DNA of 64,000 bases from Erwinia aphidicola (lineage in GTDB: Bacteria; Pseudomonadota; Gammaproteobacteria; Enterobacterales; Enterobacteriaceae): positions 358,345-422,344 of the forward strand of contig NZ_JACXBP010000006.1 of NCBI RefSeq assembly GCF_014773485.1. The letters are read 5' to 3'. Of the stretch, positions 18,069-28,900 are shown piece after piece. Made by a program: the position numbers and the translations under genes. Under the pieces are notes generated by a model that was not told the DNA's origin, searched no databases, and was given only the letters and a program-made list of their open reading frames with translations. Positions within the stretch are counted from its first letter, which is position 1. Every line of letters begins with the position of its first letter.

Positions 18069-18095
18069 TAATCCTTTTCACTTCTTTGCCGATGG
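18069..18095 (+). promoter_or_regulatory. Sigma-28 (FliA) type promoter of the chemoreceptor
   Basis: TAATCCTT (18069-18076) and GCCGATGG (18088-18095) are separated by exactly 11 bases. The flagellar sigma-28 consensus is TAAAGTTT-N11-GCCGATAA, so 5/8 and 6/8 positions match with ideal spacing. It lies 51 bp before the chemoreceptor ATG and would make it a class III flagellar gene. Confidence 0.6.
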
Positions 18096-18146
18096 TTTGT
18101 AGACGACCGGAGCGTTCCTTCGTCCCTACTGACAGAGAGCAAGGAT

Positions 18147-19847
18147 ATGAAATCACAATTACAATCTCACGAGCAGCCGACCATCAGCTTTTGGCAACAT
18201 TTGCGCCTGGTTCCCCTGTTCGCCGCCATTCTTGGCGGAATTCTGCTGTTGTTTGCCCTGTGTATCGGCCTCGCCAGTTATTTTTTAGTCCAGAGTAATA
18301 AGTCGCTCAATGATATTACGCAAGAAATTGCTATCCGCATGGCGATCTCAAACAGTTCTAATAATTTGCGCGCTGCGCGTTTGACGGTGATCCATGCCGG
18401 TGCCGCTGCACGTATCGGTGAGATGGATGAATTCAAAGCCAATCTCGCCAATTCAGAAAAGCGCATCAAATCGGCACGCGACAATTTCACTATTTACCTC
18501 AACCGCCCGGTAAAAACCCCGGCAGGGATAGCGCTGGACGTGGAGCTGAAAAAACGCTTCGACGCTTATATTAAGCAGGGACTTGAGCCGATGCTGAAAA
18601 GCGCGGGTGATGGCAGCTTTGAAGGCGTTATCGCCCAGGAAACGGATTACACCCGCAAACTGGATGACGCTTATAACGAAGTGCTTTTTAAAGCGATCAA
18701 GCTGCGCACTGAGCGTTCCGACGGGCTTAATGAGCAGGCCGCTGCGCAAACCCGCCTTGGCTTTATTATGATGGCGGCGGCATTCGGCCTCGCACTGCTG
18801 CTGACGCTGGCTACCTTCATCTTCCTGCGCCGGGTGGTGATTACGCCGCTGCGCCAGGCGGTGGAAAGAATTGAGCAGATCTCCCACGGCGATTTGACCG
18901 CGCCGCCGCAGGTCTGGGGACGCAGTGAGATCGGCAGCCTGGGGAATAACCTGCAGCTGATGCAGCAGGCGCTGGTGAAAACGGTAGGGACCGTGCGCGA
19001 AGGGGCAGTGGCGATCTATCAGGGATCGAGCGAGATCTCCGCAGGCAATACCGACCTCTCCTCACGCACCGAACAGCAGGCTTCCGCGCTGGAGCAGACC
19101 GCTGCCAGCATGGAACAGCTGACCGCCACCGTGAAACAGAACGCTGAAAATGCCCATCACGCCAGCCAGCTGGCTGCCGATGCGTCGGGTAAAGCGCGCC
19201 AGGGCGGAGACATTGTGACCGGCGTAGTCAATACCATGAACAACATCTCCAGCAGCTCGAAGAAAATTGCCGAGATCACCACGGTGATCAACAGCATTGC
19301 CTTCCAGACCAATATCCTGGCGCTGAATGCCGCGGTGGAAGCCGCGCGGGCCGGTGAACAGGGGCGCGGCTTTGCCGTGGTCGCCAGCGAGGTGCGCAAC
19401 CTGGCGCAGCGCAGCGCCGGAGCCGCGAAAGAGATTGAGGGGCTGATCGCCGAATCGGTGGAGCTGATTGGTAAGGGATCTTCGCAGGTGGGGCACGCGG
19501 GCAATACCATGGGTGAAATCGTTGATGCGGTGCGCCGCGTGACCGATATCATGGCCGAGATTGCCGCCGCATCCGACGAGCAAAGCAAAGGGATCCAGCA
19601 GGTCAGCCATGCGGTAACCGAGATGGACAACGTCACCCAGCAGAACGCCTCACTGGTGGAGGAAGCCTCATCTGCCGCTGCGTCGCTGGAAGATCAGGCG
19701 GCGCGCCTGACTCAGGCGGTGTCGGCATTTAAACTGAGTGGTGGCGCGGTTGCTGCGGTGAAAAACAGCAGCGTCAGCAGCAAACCCGCAGCGTTAGCCG
19801 CCACGCGCCCGGCGCTGGTCAGTAATGAGAATTGGGAAACATTTTAA
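18147..19847 (+). CDS. Methyl-accepting chemotaxis protein (Tsr/Tar type)
   Basis: A 566-residue transmembrane chemoreceptor. TM1 (VPLFAAILGGILLLFALCIG, about 26-48) and TM2 (LGFIMMAAAFGLALLLTLAT, about 202-225) bracket a periplasmic four-helix sensor domain. A HAMP domain follows (RRVVITPLRQAVERIEQISH). The hairpin tip that binds CheA and CheW is the conserved IAFQTNILALNAAVEAARAG and the next 25 residues. The extreme C-terminus is NWETF, the CheR/CheB tether of high-abundance receptors. The TAR-type sensor domain suggests a small-molecule ligand such as an amino acid, but the ligand cannot be read from sequence. It is preceded by a sigma-28-type promoter. Confidence 0.93.
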   Translation: MKSQLQSHEQPTISFWQHLRLVPLFAAILGGILLLFALCIGLASYFLVQSNKSLNDITQEIAIRMAISNSSNNLRAARLTVIHAGAAARIGEMDEFKANLANSEKRIKSARDNFTIYLNRPVKTPAGIALDVELKKRFDAYIKQGLEPMLKSAGDGSFEGVIAQETDYTRKLDDAYNEVLFKAIKLRTERSDGLNEQAAAQTRLGFIMMAAAFGLALLLTLATFIFLRRVVITPLRQAVERIEQISHGDLTAPPQVWGRSEIGSLGNNLQLMQQALVKTVGTVREGAVAIYQGSSEISAGNTDLSSRTEQQASALEQTAASMEQLTATVKQNAENAHHASQLAADASGKARQGGDIVTGVVNTMNNISSSSKKIAEITTVINSIAFQTNILALNAAVEAARAGEQGRGFAVVASEVRNLAQRSAGAAKEIEGLIAESVELIGKGSSQVGHAGNTMGEIVDAVRRVTDIMAEIAAASDEQSKGIQQVSHAVTEMDNVTQQNASLVEEASSAAASLEDQAARLTQAVSAFKLSGGAVAAVKNSSVSSKPAALAATRPALVSNENWETF

Positions 19848-19867
19848 GCGGGGTTAAGATGGATAAT

Positions 19868-19891
19868 CAGGGCGAGGCAGGCCTCGCCCTG
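19868..19891. terminator. Hairpin between the convergent chemoreceptor and NRPS genes
   Basis: CAGGGCGAGG (19868-19877) and CCTCGCCCTG (19882-19891) pair perfectly around a CAGG loop. It lies between convergent genes and could terminate either. There is no T run on either side, so strength is uncertain. Confidence 0.5.
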
Positions 19892-19915
19892 ACGAGAGTT
19901 GAGGGGTTCGTTGTC

Positions 19916-19940
19916 GGGTCGACCTGTTACCGGTCGGCCC
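19916..19940. repeat. Short palindromic repeat spanning the NRPS stop codon
   Basis: GGGTCGACC (19916-19924) and GGTCGGCCC (19932-19940) form an imperfect palindrome (one mismatch) around a short loop. It belongs to the same GGGTCGACC / GGTCGACCC family found at 36828, 47448-47620 and 49999. The NRPS stop codon and its last codons (A-D-R) lie inside it. Confidence 0.55.
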
Positions 19941-22900
19941 GTTGCAACAACTCTGTGGCCTTATCCAACGCTATGCCCTCTTTATTACGGATAATCACTT
20001 CGCCAATCTCCTCTGCACATTGCAGAATATTATGGTGGTGGCACGCCAGCGGGATCACCGTCAAATCTTCGCAAACTTGCTGCAATCCATTATCCTGCAC
20101 TGCCAGAAGCTCTCGCATTACGTCATCCGGTAGCTGTGGGTTGGGCTGGGTCGCTTTGAACAATGTCACGCGTGTGGTCATCAGCCTGCGCGAAATAACA
20201 CCTTGTGCAAGCCGCTGTTCCGTTCCTGCAATAGCCATTGCCCGCTGTGCCGCCTCCGCAGTAATGCCCAGGGCAGACAGCAGATCGGATGATGGCTGTT
20301 CTCCCACGGCTTGCTGATAGAAACTGTCGAGCAGATACAGTGACACCTGGCCGACGCCCCTTGCTTCCAGCAGCGCGGCAACCTCCAACGCGATCAGTCC
20401 CCCCAACGACCATCCGACAATCTGTACTGGCGAACTTCCGCTTAACAGCCCGTGTGCCGTCATCTCATCAAGATAGCGAGCGGCAAGCGTGGACAGAGAA
20501 TCAATCGGCGGCCGATGATAAAGATTGTAGTTGTCGATACCGAAGCAGTTTATGCGGCCCTGGAAGGCCTGCGCAAACGGATAAAACGCTTCAGCGCCAA
20601 CCAGTGCCGGATGGATCATCCATAACGCAGATGCACCGGGCGTAGGGGTGTTGAGCGCTATCACCAGGCTGTTGTGCTGGCTGGCTAACAGATTTTTCAG
20701 GGTACGGCACTGGAACAGTTTCACCACCGGGACCGGCGAACCCAGAATTTCAGCAAGCCTGATGCACAACGAGATCGCGATAATTGACGTTCCCCCGGCG
20801 CGGAAAAAATCATCGGTCATGCCGATGCGTTCGCAGTGCAGCGTTTCCTGCCACAGCGCACACAGCTGCGCCTCCAGCGCATTTTTCGGGGCAACATAAT
20901 CAGTTTCGCTACTGCTGGCCGGGGCAGGCAGTGCTTTGCGATCCAGCTTACCGCTGGAGCTAAGCGGCAACGCATCCAGCCTCACTAACGCGGTCGGGAT
21001 CATATATAGCGGCAGTTGCTGACTCATGAATTCCAGCAGCTCAACTTCCACCAGCGGCTCCTCACAGACGTAGTAAAGGACCAGCCGTTGCTGGCTGTCG
21101 TCATTTCTGACAATCGCGCAGCAGGACTTGATGGGACTGAATGCCATCGCGCAGTCTTCGACTTCCCCCAGCTCAACGCGATAGCCATTCAGCTTCACCT
21201 GAAAATCCATACGGCCTAAAAATTCAAGGTTGCCATCAGGCAGATAACGCCCGGCATCCCCGGTACGGTAAAGCCTCTCCCCCAGCACCGGATGCCAGAT
21301 AAAACGCTCATCGGTAAGGGTGCGATTACGGTAATATTCACGAGCCACGCCTGCCCCACCGATATACTGCTCACCCGGCAGACAAGGCGGTAGGATACGC
21401 ATATGGCGGTCAAGCACGTAAAAGCGCTGGTGCGCCATCGCTTTGCCGTAAGGCACGCTGGGAGCAAGTATCGGTCCGTCAGGAATCTCATAGATGATCG
21501 ACCATATAGAACTCTCGGTGGCCCCCCCCGTACTGCTAATACGACAGTGCGGCTGCCACTGGCGAATACGCGCGGGAAGCTGTCGGGAGATCACTTCCCC
21601 CACCAGCACCACATTGCGCAAGGCGGGCCAGCTGGCACCGGGCTGCACGCCGGACTCAAGATACTCAACCAGTAATGTCATCACTGACGGGGCAGAGTTC
21701 CAGAACGTCACGTCGTGCTCAATCATCAGGCGATGCCAGGCATCTGGCTGATAACGCTGGGCTTCCGACGGTATCACCATCGTTGCACCAGCCGACAGAA
21801 TGCCAAAGATATCAAATGCAGAAATATCAAAGCTCAACGCGCTCAGCGCCAGCCCTCGATCGTGCGGGCCAATGCTCAGCTGCCGCAGCGTATCAACAAT
21901 ACTGTTCACAGCGCCGCGATGCTCAACGGCCACCCCTTTGGGTGCCCCAGTAGAACCGGAAGTGAAGATGACATACGCCAGTTCACCCGACGCCGCGAAT
22001 ACCGGTTCGCCCGGCTGCGGCTGCGGAAGTTCCGCGACGCAGCCGTGACTATCTATCGCCAGCAGGCGAGCATTGTCGGTGCACTGCCAGGGGGCACTGC
22101 TAATAATGACCCGTGATTGTGACTGGCTGATGATGGCGCGCCGTCTGCGCTCCGGCCAGGAGCCGTCAAGCGGCAGATACGCCCGGCCGGCCATCAGGAT
22201 AGCCATTACGGCAATAATCTGCGCGCGCCCTTTATCCACCATCACTGCAATAGTCTCCGCCTCCATATCGGTAAACTGCCGTAGTTGCAGAGAGAGATGC
22301 AGCGCCGCCTGATACAGTTCGCCGTAGCTCAGTGCCCCTTCGCTGTCTATCAGCGCCACCCTCTGCGGCTGCCGCCGGGCATGCTGGATAAAATCATGAT
22401 GAATGGCACGCTCGAAGTCATACTGCGGCAGGCTGGACTGCCACTCTGCTCGCTGACGCAACACGTCGGCTGAGTCGATCAGATGCATCTCTTTAATGTG
22501 CAGGCGGCTATGATTCACCAGCTGTTGCAGGATGCGCAGATAGTAACGCGCCAGGTATTCTATGGTTTCAGCACTGAACAACGCCGTGGCGTAGTTAAAT
22601 ATCAGCTGCGTCCCCTCCGTTTTTTTCTGTACGCTCAAGGTCATATCAAACTTGGCTACCTGATAATTTTTGTTCAGGCTTTGTGGGATAAGCCAGTCAG
22701 GGAATGACGGATTAACTTCCTCATCTTCCAACAGGAACATCACCTGGAACAAAGGGTGAGAAGCCAGGTCGCGCGGCACCTTCATCATATCGATCAGCTG
22801 GTCCAGAGGCAGGCCCTGATACTGCTGAATTTCCATCACCTGGTCGAACACACCCTGTATGTACGCGGCAAGCGTGATGTCATCATCGATCTGCGAGCGT

Positions 22901-25900
22901 AGCGGCAAGGTATTAACAAAGAAGCCGATAACATTATGCACCTCCTCCGTCGGGCGGTTAGCGACAGGCGTACCGACCAAAATATCCTGCTGACCGCTGA
23001 AGTAGCTCAGCAGCAGGTTAAAACTGGCGAGAAACAGCGCGAATGGCGTTACGCCATGCTGCTGAACAAAATGCTCACATTGAGCACCCAGTTCTGTTGG
23101 TAACCTGATGCAATAATTGGCCCCCCGATGATCAACCTTTGCCGGGCGGGGGTAGTCGAGCGGCAGCTCAAGAGGTTGCCAGTTGTGCAGCTTATCCCGC
23201 CAAAAGTTTTTCAGCGCCTGCGCCCGCCCGGAGTCAAGATACTCTCGCTGCCAGCAGGCATAGTCACCATACTGTAACGCGGGTGCGGACAATGGCAGCG
23301 TGCTGCCCAAACAGCAAGCGGGATACAGCTCGGCCAGCTCGCGGATAAACAACGCTTGCGACCAGCCATCGAAAGCCAGGTGATGGATAACAACCAGGCA
23401 GTAAACGTCCAGCGTATTCCCCTCATACACCTGGTAAATCGTGGCGCGGGTCGGAATTTCTGTGCTGAGATTAAATGGACGGTCGATATCCTGCTGCAGC
23501 TGCCGCGGCCACTCACCCGCAGCCAGCATCATGCGAGCCACCTCGAGCGCTGCATCAGTTCGCACTGACTCGGCTAGCTGCGCCTGCTGCTGATGGATCA
23601 CGCTGCGCAGCACTTCATGACGGGCAACAATCGCCTGCAAACTGTGGCAACAGGCGTCAATATCTGTGCCTGGCGCCAGCCGGAACAGCATCGGAACATG
23701 GTACAGATTGCTGCCACCGTTAAGATTTTCAATAAACCACAGCTGCATCTGTGAGTAAGAGAGCGGCCAGCGGTCGCGTTGCTGGGCCGGGATAGAAATA
23801 CCCGCTGTCTGCGGCCCACTCTGCGCCAGGTAAGTGCACAGCGATCTGATCGTGGGGTACTGCCCTATTTCGCTGAGCGTAACCTGCTTTTTCAGCCGTC
23901 GGCTAAGCTGGTAGCTGGCCTGGATAGCCAGCAGGGAATTGCCCCCCAGCGCAAAGAAGTTGTCCTCTACGCCGATTGGCTCCACGTTAAGCAATTCACG
24001 CCAGATATCGCAACAAATCGTCTCTTCATGACTCGCTGCCTCCACAAACGCCTGCGCCTGAGGCACTGCTGGCGGCAGTAAATCGCGCGCGACTTTGCCA
24101 TTAAGCGTCAGGGGGATCTGCTCAAGCTGCATAATGGTTTTGGGCACCATGTACTGCGGCAGCTGGGCGCGTAACTGCTGAAGCAATAAGACAATATCAA
24201 TCTCTTCACTGGCAGTGATATAGGCGACCAGAACCCTTTGAGGAGCGGAAGTCAATATCACGCAACAGCCCGTTATCCGCGGATAAGCCAGCACCACGTT
24301 TTCAATTTCACCCAGTTCAACCCGGTAGCCATTGATTTTGACTTGCTGGTCAATGCGCCCCATGAATTCGATATTGCCATCGCTGAGGAAACGCCCGTAA
24401 TCGCCAGTGCGATACACGCGCTGCTGCAGCTGGTGATGCCAGAAGAAACTGGCGTTGGTTCGCTCTTCATCATGATAGTAACCGCGCGCTAATCCCTCTC
24501 CGGCAATAAAGAGCTCGCCTTTAACCCCTTCAGGCACGGGCCGCAGCCAGCGATCCAGGACGTAAAATTGTTCATGGGGCAGCGCCCGACCATACGGGAT
24601 ACTGACCGTCAGCACCTTTTCAGGTGGAACTTCGTACAGAATGGAGAAAATGGCGGCTTCTGTCGCGCCGCCTGCACTGCAGAACTGGCAGCCAGGTGCC
24701 CACTGGCGACAGCGCTCGGGTAAGGATGTGGCGATCCAGTCCCCTCCCACCATGACCAGCCGCAACGCCGGACGTGGGCGATCGAGGGATCCGGCATTAA
24801 TAACGTAATCCAGCAACAGCTCCAGCAAGGCCGGAGCACTGAGCCAGAGGGTCACCCGATGCGACATCATCAGCTGATACCATGCCTGCGGGCTGGCGCG
24901 ATGTTGCTCAGCAGGCATCACTACGGCGCCACCGACGGAAAGCGGGGCAAAAATGTCCCAAATGGCAAGGTCAAAACTCATTGCGCTGAGCGCCAGGCTG
25001 CGATCGTGCTTATCAATGCTGAAGCGACGCTGTACCCCTTCCAGGGTATTCACCGCGCTACGATGTTCAATCGCGACCCCTTTCGGCGTACCGCCAGAGC
25101 CGGAAGTGAAAATAATATAGGCCAGGTCATTCGCGGCCACCTCCACCGGCGGCAGTAGCTGCTCTGCCAGCGGCAGTTCCGATGCCAGCCCCCTGCGGTC
25201 CAGCAGAATGACCTTGACGGCTTCAGTGGCCCACGCTTCGCTGCTCAAAACGGTGTTAATCCCGGCCTGCGCCATGACCGCCAGTCTGCGCTGCAGCGGC
25301 CAGGCCTTATCCATTGGCAAAAAGGCTTTACCACACATCAGCACCGCGAGTATCGCAACAGGCTGCTGTCGCCCCTTATCCGCAAGGATAGCGACAGCTT
25401 CTCCAGTCACTTCCCCCTGTAATCGTAACTGGGTCGCCAACATTTGTGCGGCCTGATACAGCTCACCGTAGCTCATCTCGCCGCGATCATCGAACAGCGC
25501 TGCTGCCTGCGGGTTTTGCTGGGCATGACGAATAAAGTCCTGATGTAGCGGACGTTCAAAGTGATAGTCAAATGCTGCTTTCGGCGGCGAGAGGGCGATA
25601 CCCGCCCCCAACCCGGCTGCCGCTAGCGGCCGTTCCTCATGCTCTATCAGCTGTTGCAGCATCTGCAGATAGTAGTGGGCGAGCCGGGAAATCGTTGATT
25701 TTCTGAAGAGTGCACTGGCAAAGTTGAAGCGCGCACGCATCCCCTCCTGGCAAGGCTTGAGCGTCAGAGTCAGATCAAATTTCGCCGTTCTCTCTTTCTC
25801 ACTCAGATCCACCAACGACAGCCACTGCGGCACAGCGTCAGAGTGCTCCTCGCTTTCCAGGCTGAACATCACCTGAAACAGCGGATGATGGGAAAAGTCA

Positions 25901-28900
25901 CGCGCAATGGCAAGATGGTCCACCAGCTGCTTCAGGGACATATCCTGATGCTGCTGCACCTGACGGGTGTTGTCCGCCACCTGACGGATAAATTCAGCAA
26001 CAGAGAGTTGATTGTCCAGCTGGTGGCGCAGCGGCAGGGTATTGACAAAAAAGCCGATAAGATTTTCCAGCTCCGCCTGTCCGCGATTAGCCAGCGGCGA
26101 ACCCACCACCACGTCGTCCTGCCCGGTATAACGGGATAACAGCAGCACAAAACCGGCCAGGGTCACGGCATGCAGCGTCACGCCCTGCCTGCGGGCCAAC
26201 GCGCGTAACGCCTCAATAAGCGCCGCCGGCAGCAGCACTTCAACATTGTCACCCCGCACATCGGCAAAGGCTGGCCGGGAAAAATCCATCGGGATATCAA
26301 GTGGCTGAAGCCCGTCAAGCGCCCGAAGCCAGAAGTCCAAAGCGCTTTGCTGATTCGCCGCCTGCTGCTGCTGCCACAGGGCGTAATCCAGATATTGCCG
26401 TTCAGGCACGACGGGATCCGCTGACGCTGTCTTACCGAAGTACTGATATAAATCGTCGAGCTCCCGCATCACCACATTCAGCGACCAGCCATCAAAGGCA
26501 ATATGATGAAATACCAGCAGGCAGGCGATACGTGCAGTGCCCGACACATCCTGATAATGATAAATCGTGGCCCGTATCGGAATCTCACGTTTCAGATCAA
26601 AGGGTTGCTGCAGTGCCTGCTCGACGCTGGCTGTAACATGGTCTTCCGTTGGCAGATGTTTTTGCGCCACTGTCAGAGTCTGTGGGGTTACTTGCTGGCT
26701 CGCTTCGCCCTGCTCATCCTGCACTATCAGGCTGCGTAATACCTGATGTCGCGCAACCAGCGCCTGCAGGCTGATCGTCAGCCGTTCGCAGTCAATTGTC
26801 GGGTCAAGCTGGAGCATCAGCGGCGTCAGATAATGTGTCGCCTGCGCAGACAGCTGCGCCATAAACCAGAGCTGAGACTGCTGGAAAGAGAGCGGTCCGC
26901 TGTCACGTCCCATGGCTGGAATAGTGACCTGTGGCACCGTTTCGTTGCTCAATGCCAGCTGATGGCTCAGCGTGGCAACGGTAGGGTACTCACTCAGGGT
27001 TAAGGGCGACACATGCAGGCCAGTCCGCTTGTAAATCTCATGGCAGTATCTGATCGCCAGAATGGAGTCGCCTCCGAGAGCGAAGAAGTGATCGTCAGTG
27101 CCCGCCTGGCATTTCAATAGCTGATTAAGCAGCGCCAGAAGCTGGCTTTCCAGCGCATTGGCAGGCGCCCGATAGTGAGTACAGCTGTCAACGCTCTGCG
27201 GTTCGGGCAGGGCCTTATAGTCCACTTTGCTGTTGAGCGTCAGCGGGATCGCCGCAATTGCCCTCATTGCGCCAGGAATCATATACAGCGGCAGCTGAAG
27301 TTTAAGCACCTGTATGATCTTCTCTGCCGTGAGAGTGCTGCCTGGCGACAACACGTACCAGGCTCGCAGCTGGAGCACAGGTTCGCTCTGCACGGCCGCG
27401 ACCGCCCCCTGCACTCCTGGGATAGCGCGCATCACACTTTCGATCTCACCCAGTTCAATGCGATGACCGTGAATTTTTACCTGCTGATCTTGACGCCCGC
27501 AATACTCCATACTGCCGTCAGGCAGGCGGCGCGCCTTATCGCCGGAACGGTAAAAACGTTGATAATTTTCACCCTCCTCCAGCAGATTGTCCGTAAAGGT
27601 GCTCGCCGTCAGCTCCGGTAGGTTGAGATAACCGCGGGCCAGCCCAATCCCCGACAGGCAAAGATCGCCAACCACGCCAGTCGGCAGTATGTGCCCCCGT
27701 TCGTCGACGACATAGCAGCGCATATTGTCTATGCTGCAGCCAATATTACGCGCGCCATTATGCTGATAGAGGTTCACACTCACGCTGACCGAGGCTTCCG
27801 TGGGGCCATAGAGATTTGAGACGCGCATTCCCTGCGCCAGATAGTGGTTCAGTACCTCTTCCGCCACCGACTCGCCGCCCATACCGATGTAGCGCACAGA
27901 TTCAGGGAACGCCGGGCAGGTACTGAGCAGGGCCGGTGGCAGGAAGCAGAAATGAATCTGCCAGGCAGCCATTTGCTGCGTCAGCTGCTGTAAATCTTTG
28001 CGCTGCTGTTCGCTGGCGATGTGCAGGCTATGCCCGTTATGCAAAGCGATAAAGACTTCATAGACATGCGCGTCAAAAGCCAGGGTGGCAAACTGCAGGC
28101 AATTCAGCACGCCGCGCTCATCCGCAAGAATGCGGCGGGTGTGGCCGAGAATGGTATTGATCGCCCCACGGTGCTCACAGAGGGTCCCTTTGGGGCGCCC
28201 GGTGGTGCCGGAGGTGTAGATGACATAAGCCAGCTGTCGGTTATCAATCCGCGGCAGGTGTACCACTGGCTCATCGTCGTTGCACGGCGCCAGCGCATCT
28301 ATCAGCAGGCAGTGTATGTTTTCTGCCCCTGTGCGAGCCCGGTCCTGCAGGCTGGTTTGTGTCAGAATGATTGGGCTAGCCACATCCTGCAGGATCCAGC
28401 TCAGCCGCTGCTGCGGGGTGTGAGGGTCAAGCGGCACATAGGCTCCCCCTGCTTTCATGATCGCCAGCATACCGATGACCGCATCGTTGGTTCGCTCAAT
28501 AAACAGCGGGATCAGGGTCTCCGACAGCATCGGCTCCCCCGTCAGCTGCCGGAAGGCGGTGTGCAGCTGGCTGGCCAGACGGTCAACCCGCTGTGACAGT
28601 TCGCCATAGCTAAGGGAACCCTGTTCGTCGTGCAGGGCAATCCGCTCGGGATGGCGGCTGGCATGCAGTTCAAAACCGGATAGCAGTGTGGTACAGCTCT
28701 GTATGACTACCTCGGGCTCGCTGCTCCACTGGTCGCGCAGTCGTGATTCCTGCTGGGCCGTGATCAAAGGGAAATCGGACAGCGGCCTGTCCGGCTGCTG
28801 CAAAGCCGCGTTCAGCAGATCGCAATACTGTTCCGACATCTCAACCATCTGATGCTCATCGAACAGATCTGTGCGATATCTCAAGCGAAAATCGAAGCCA

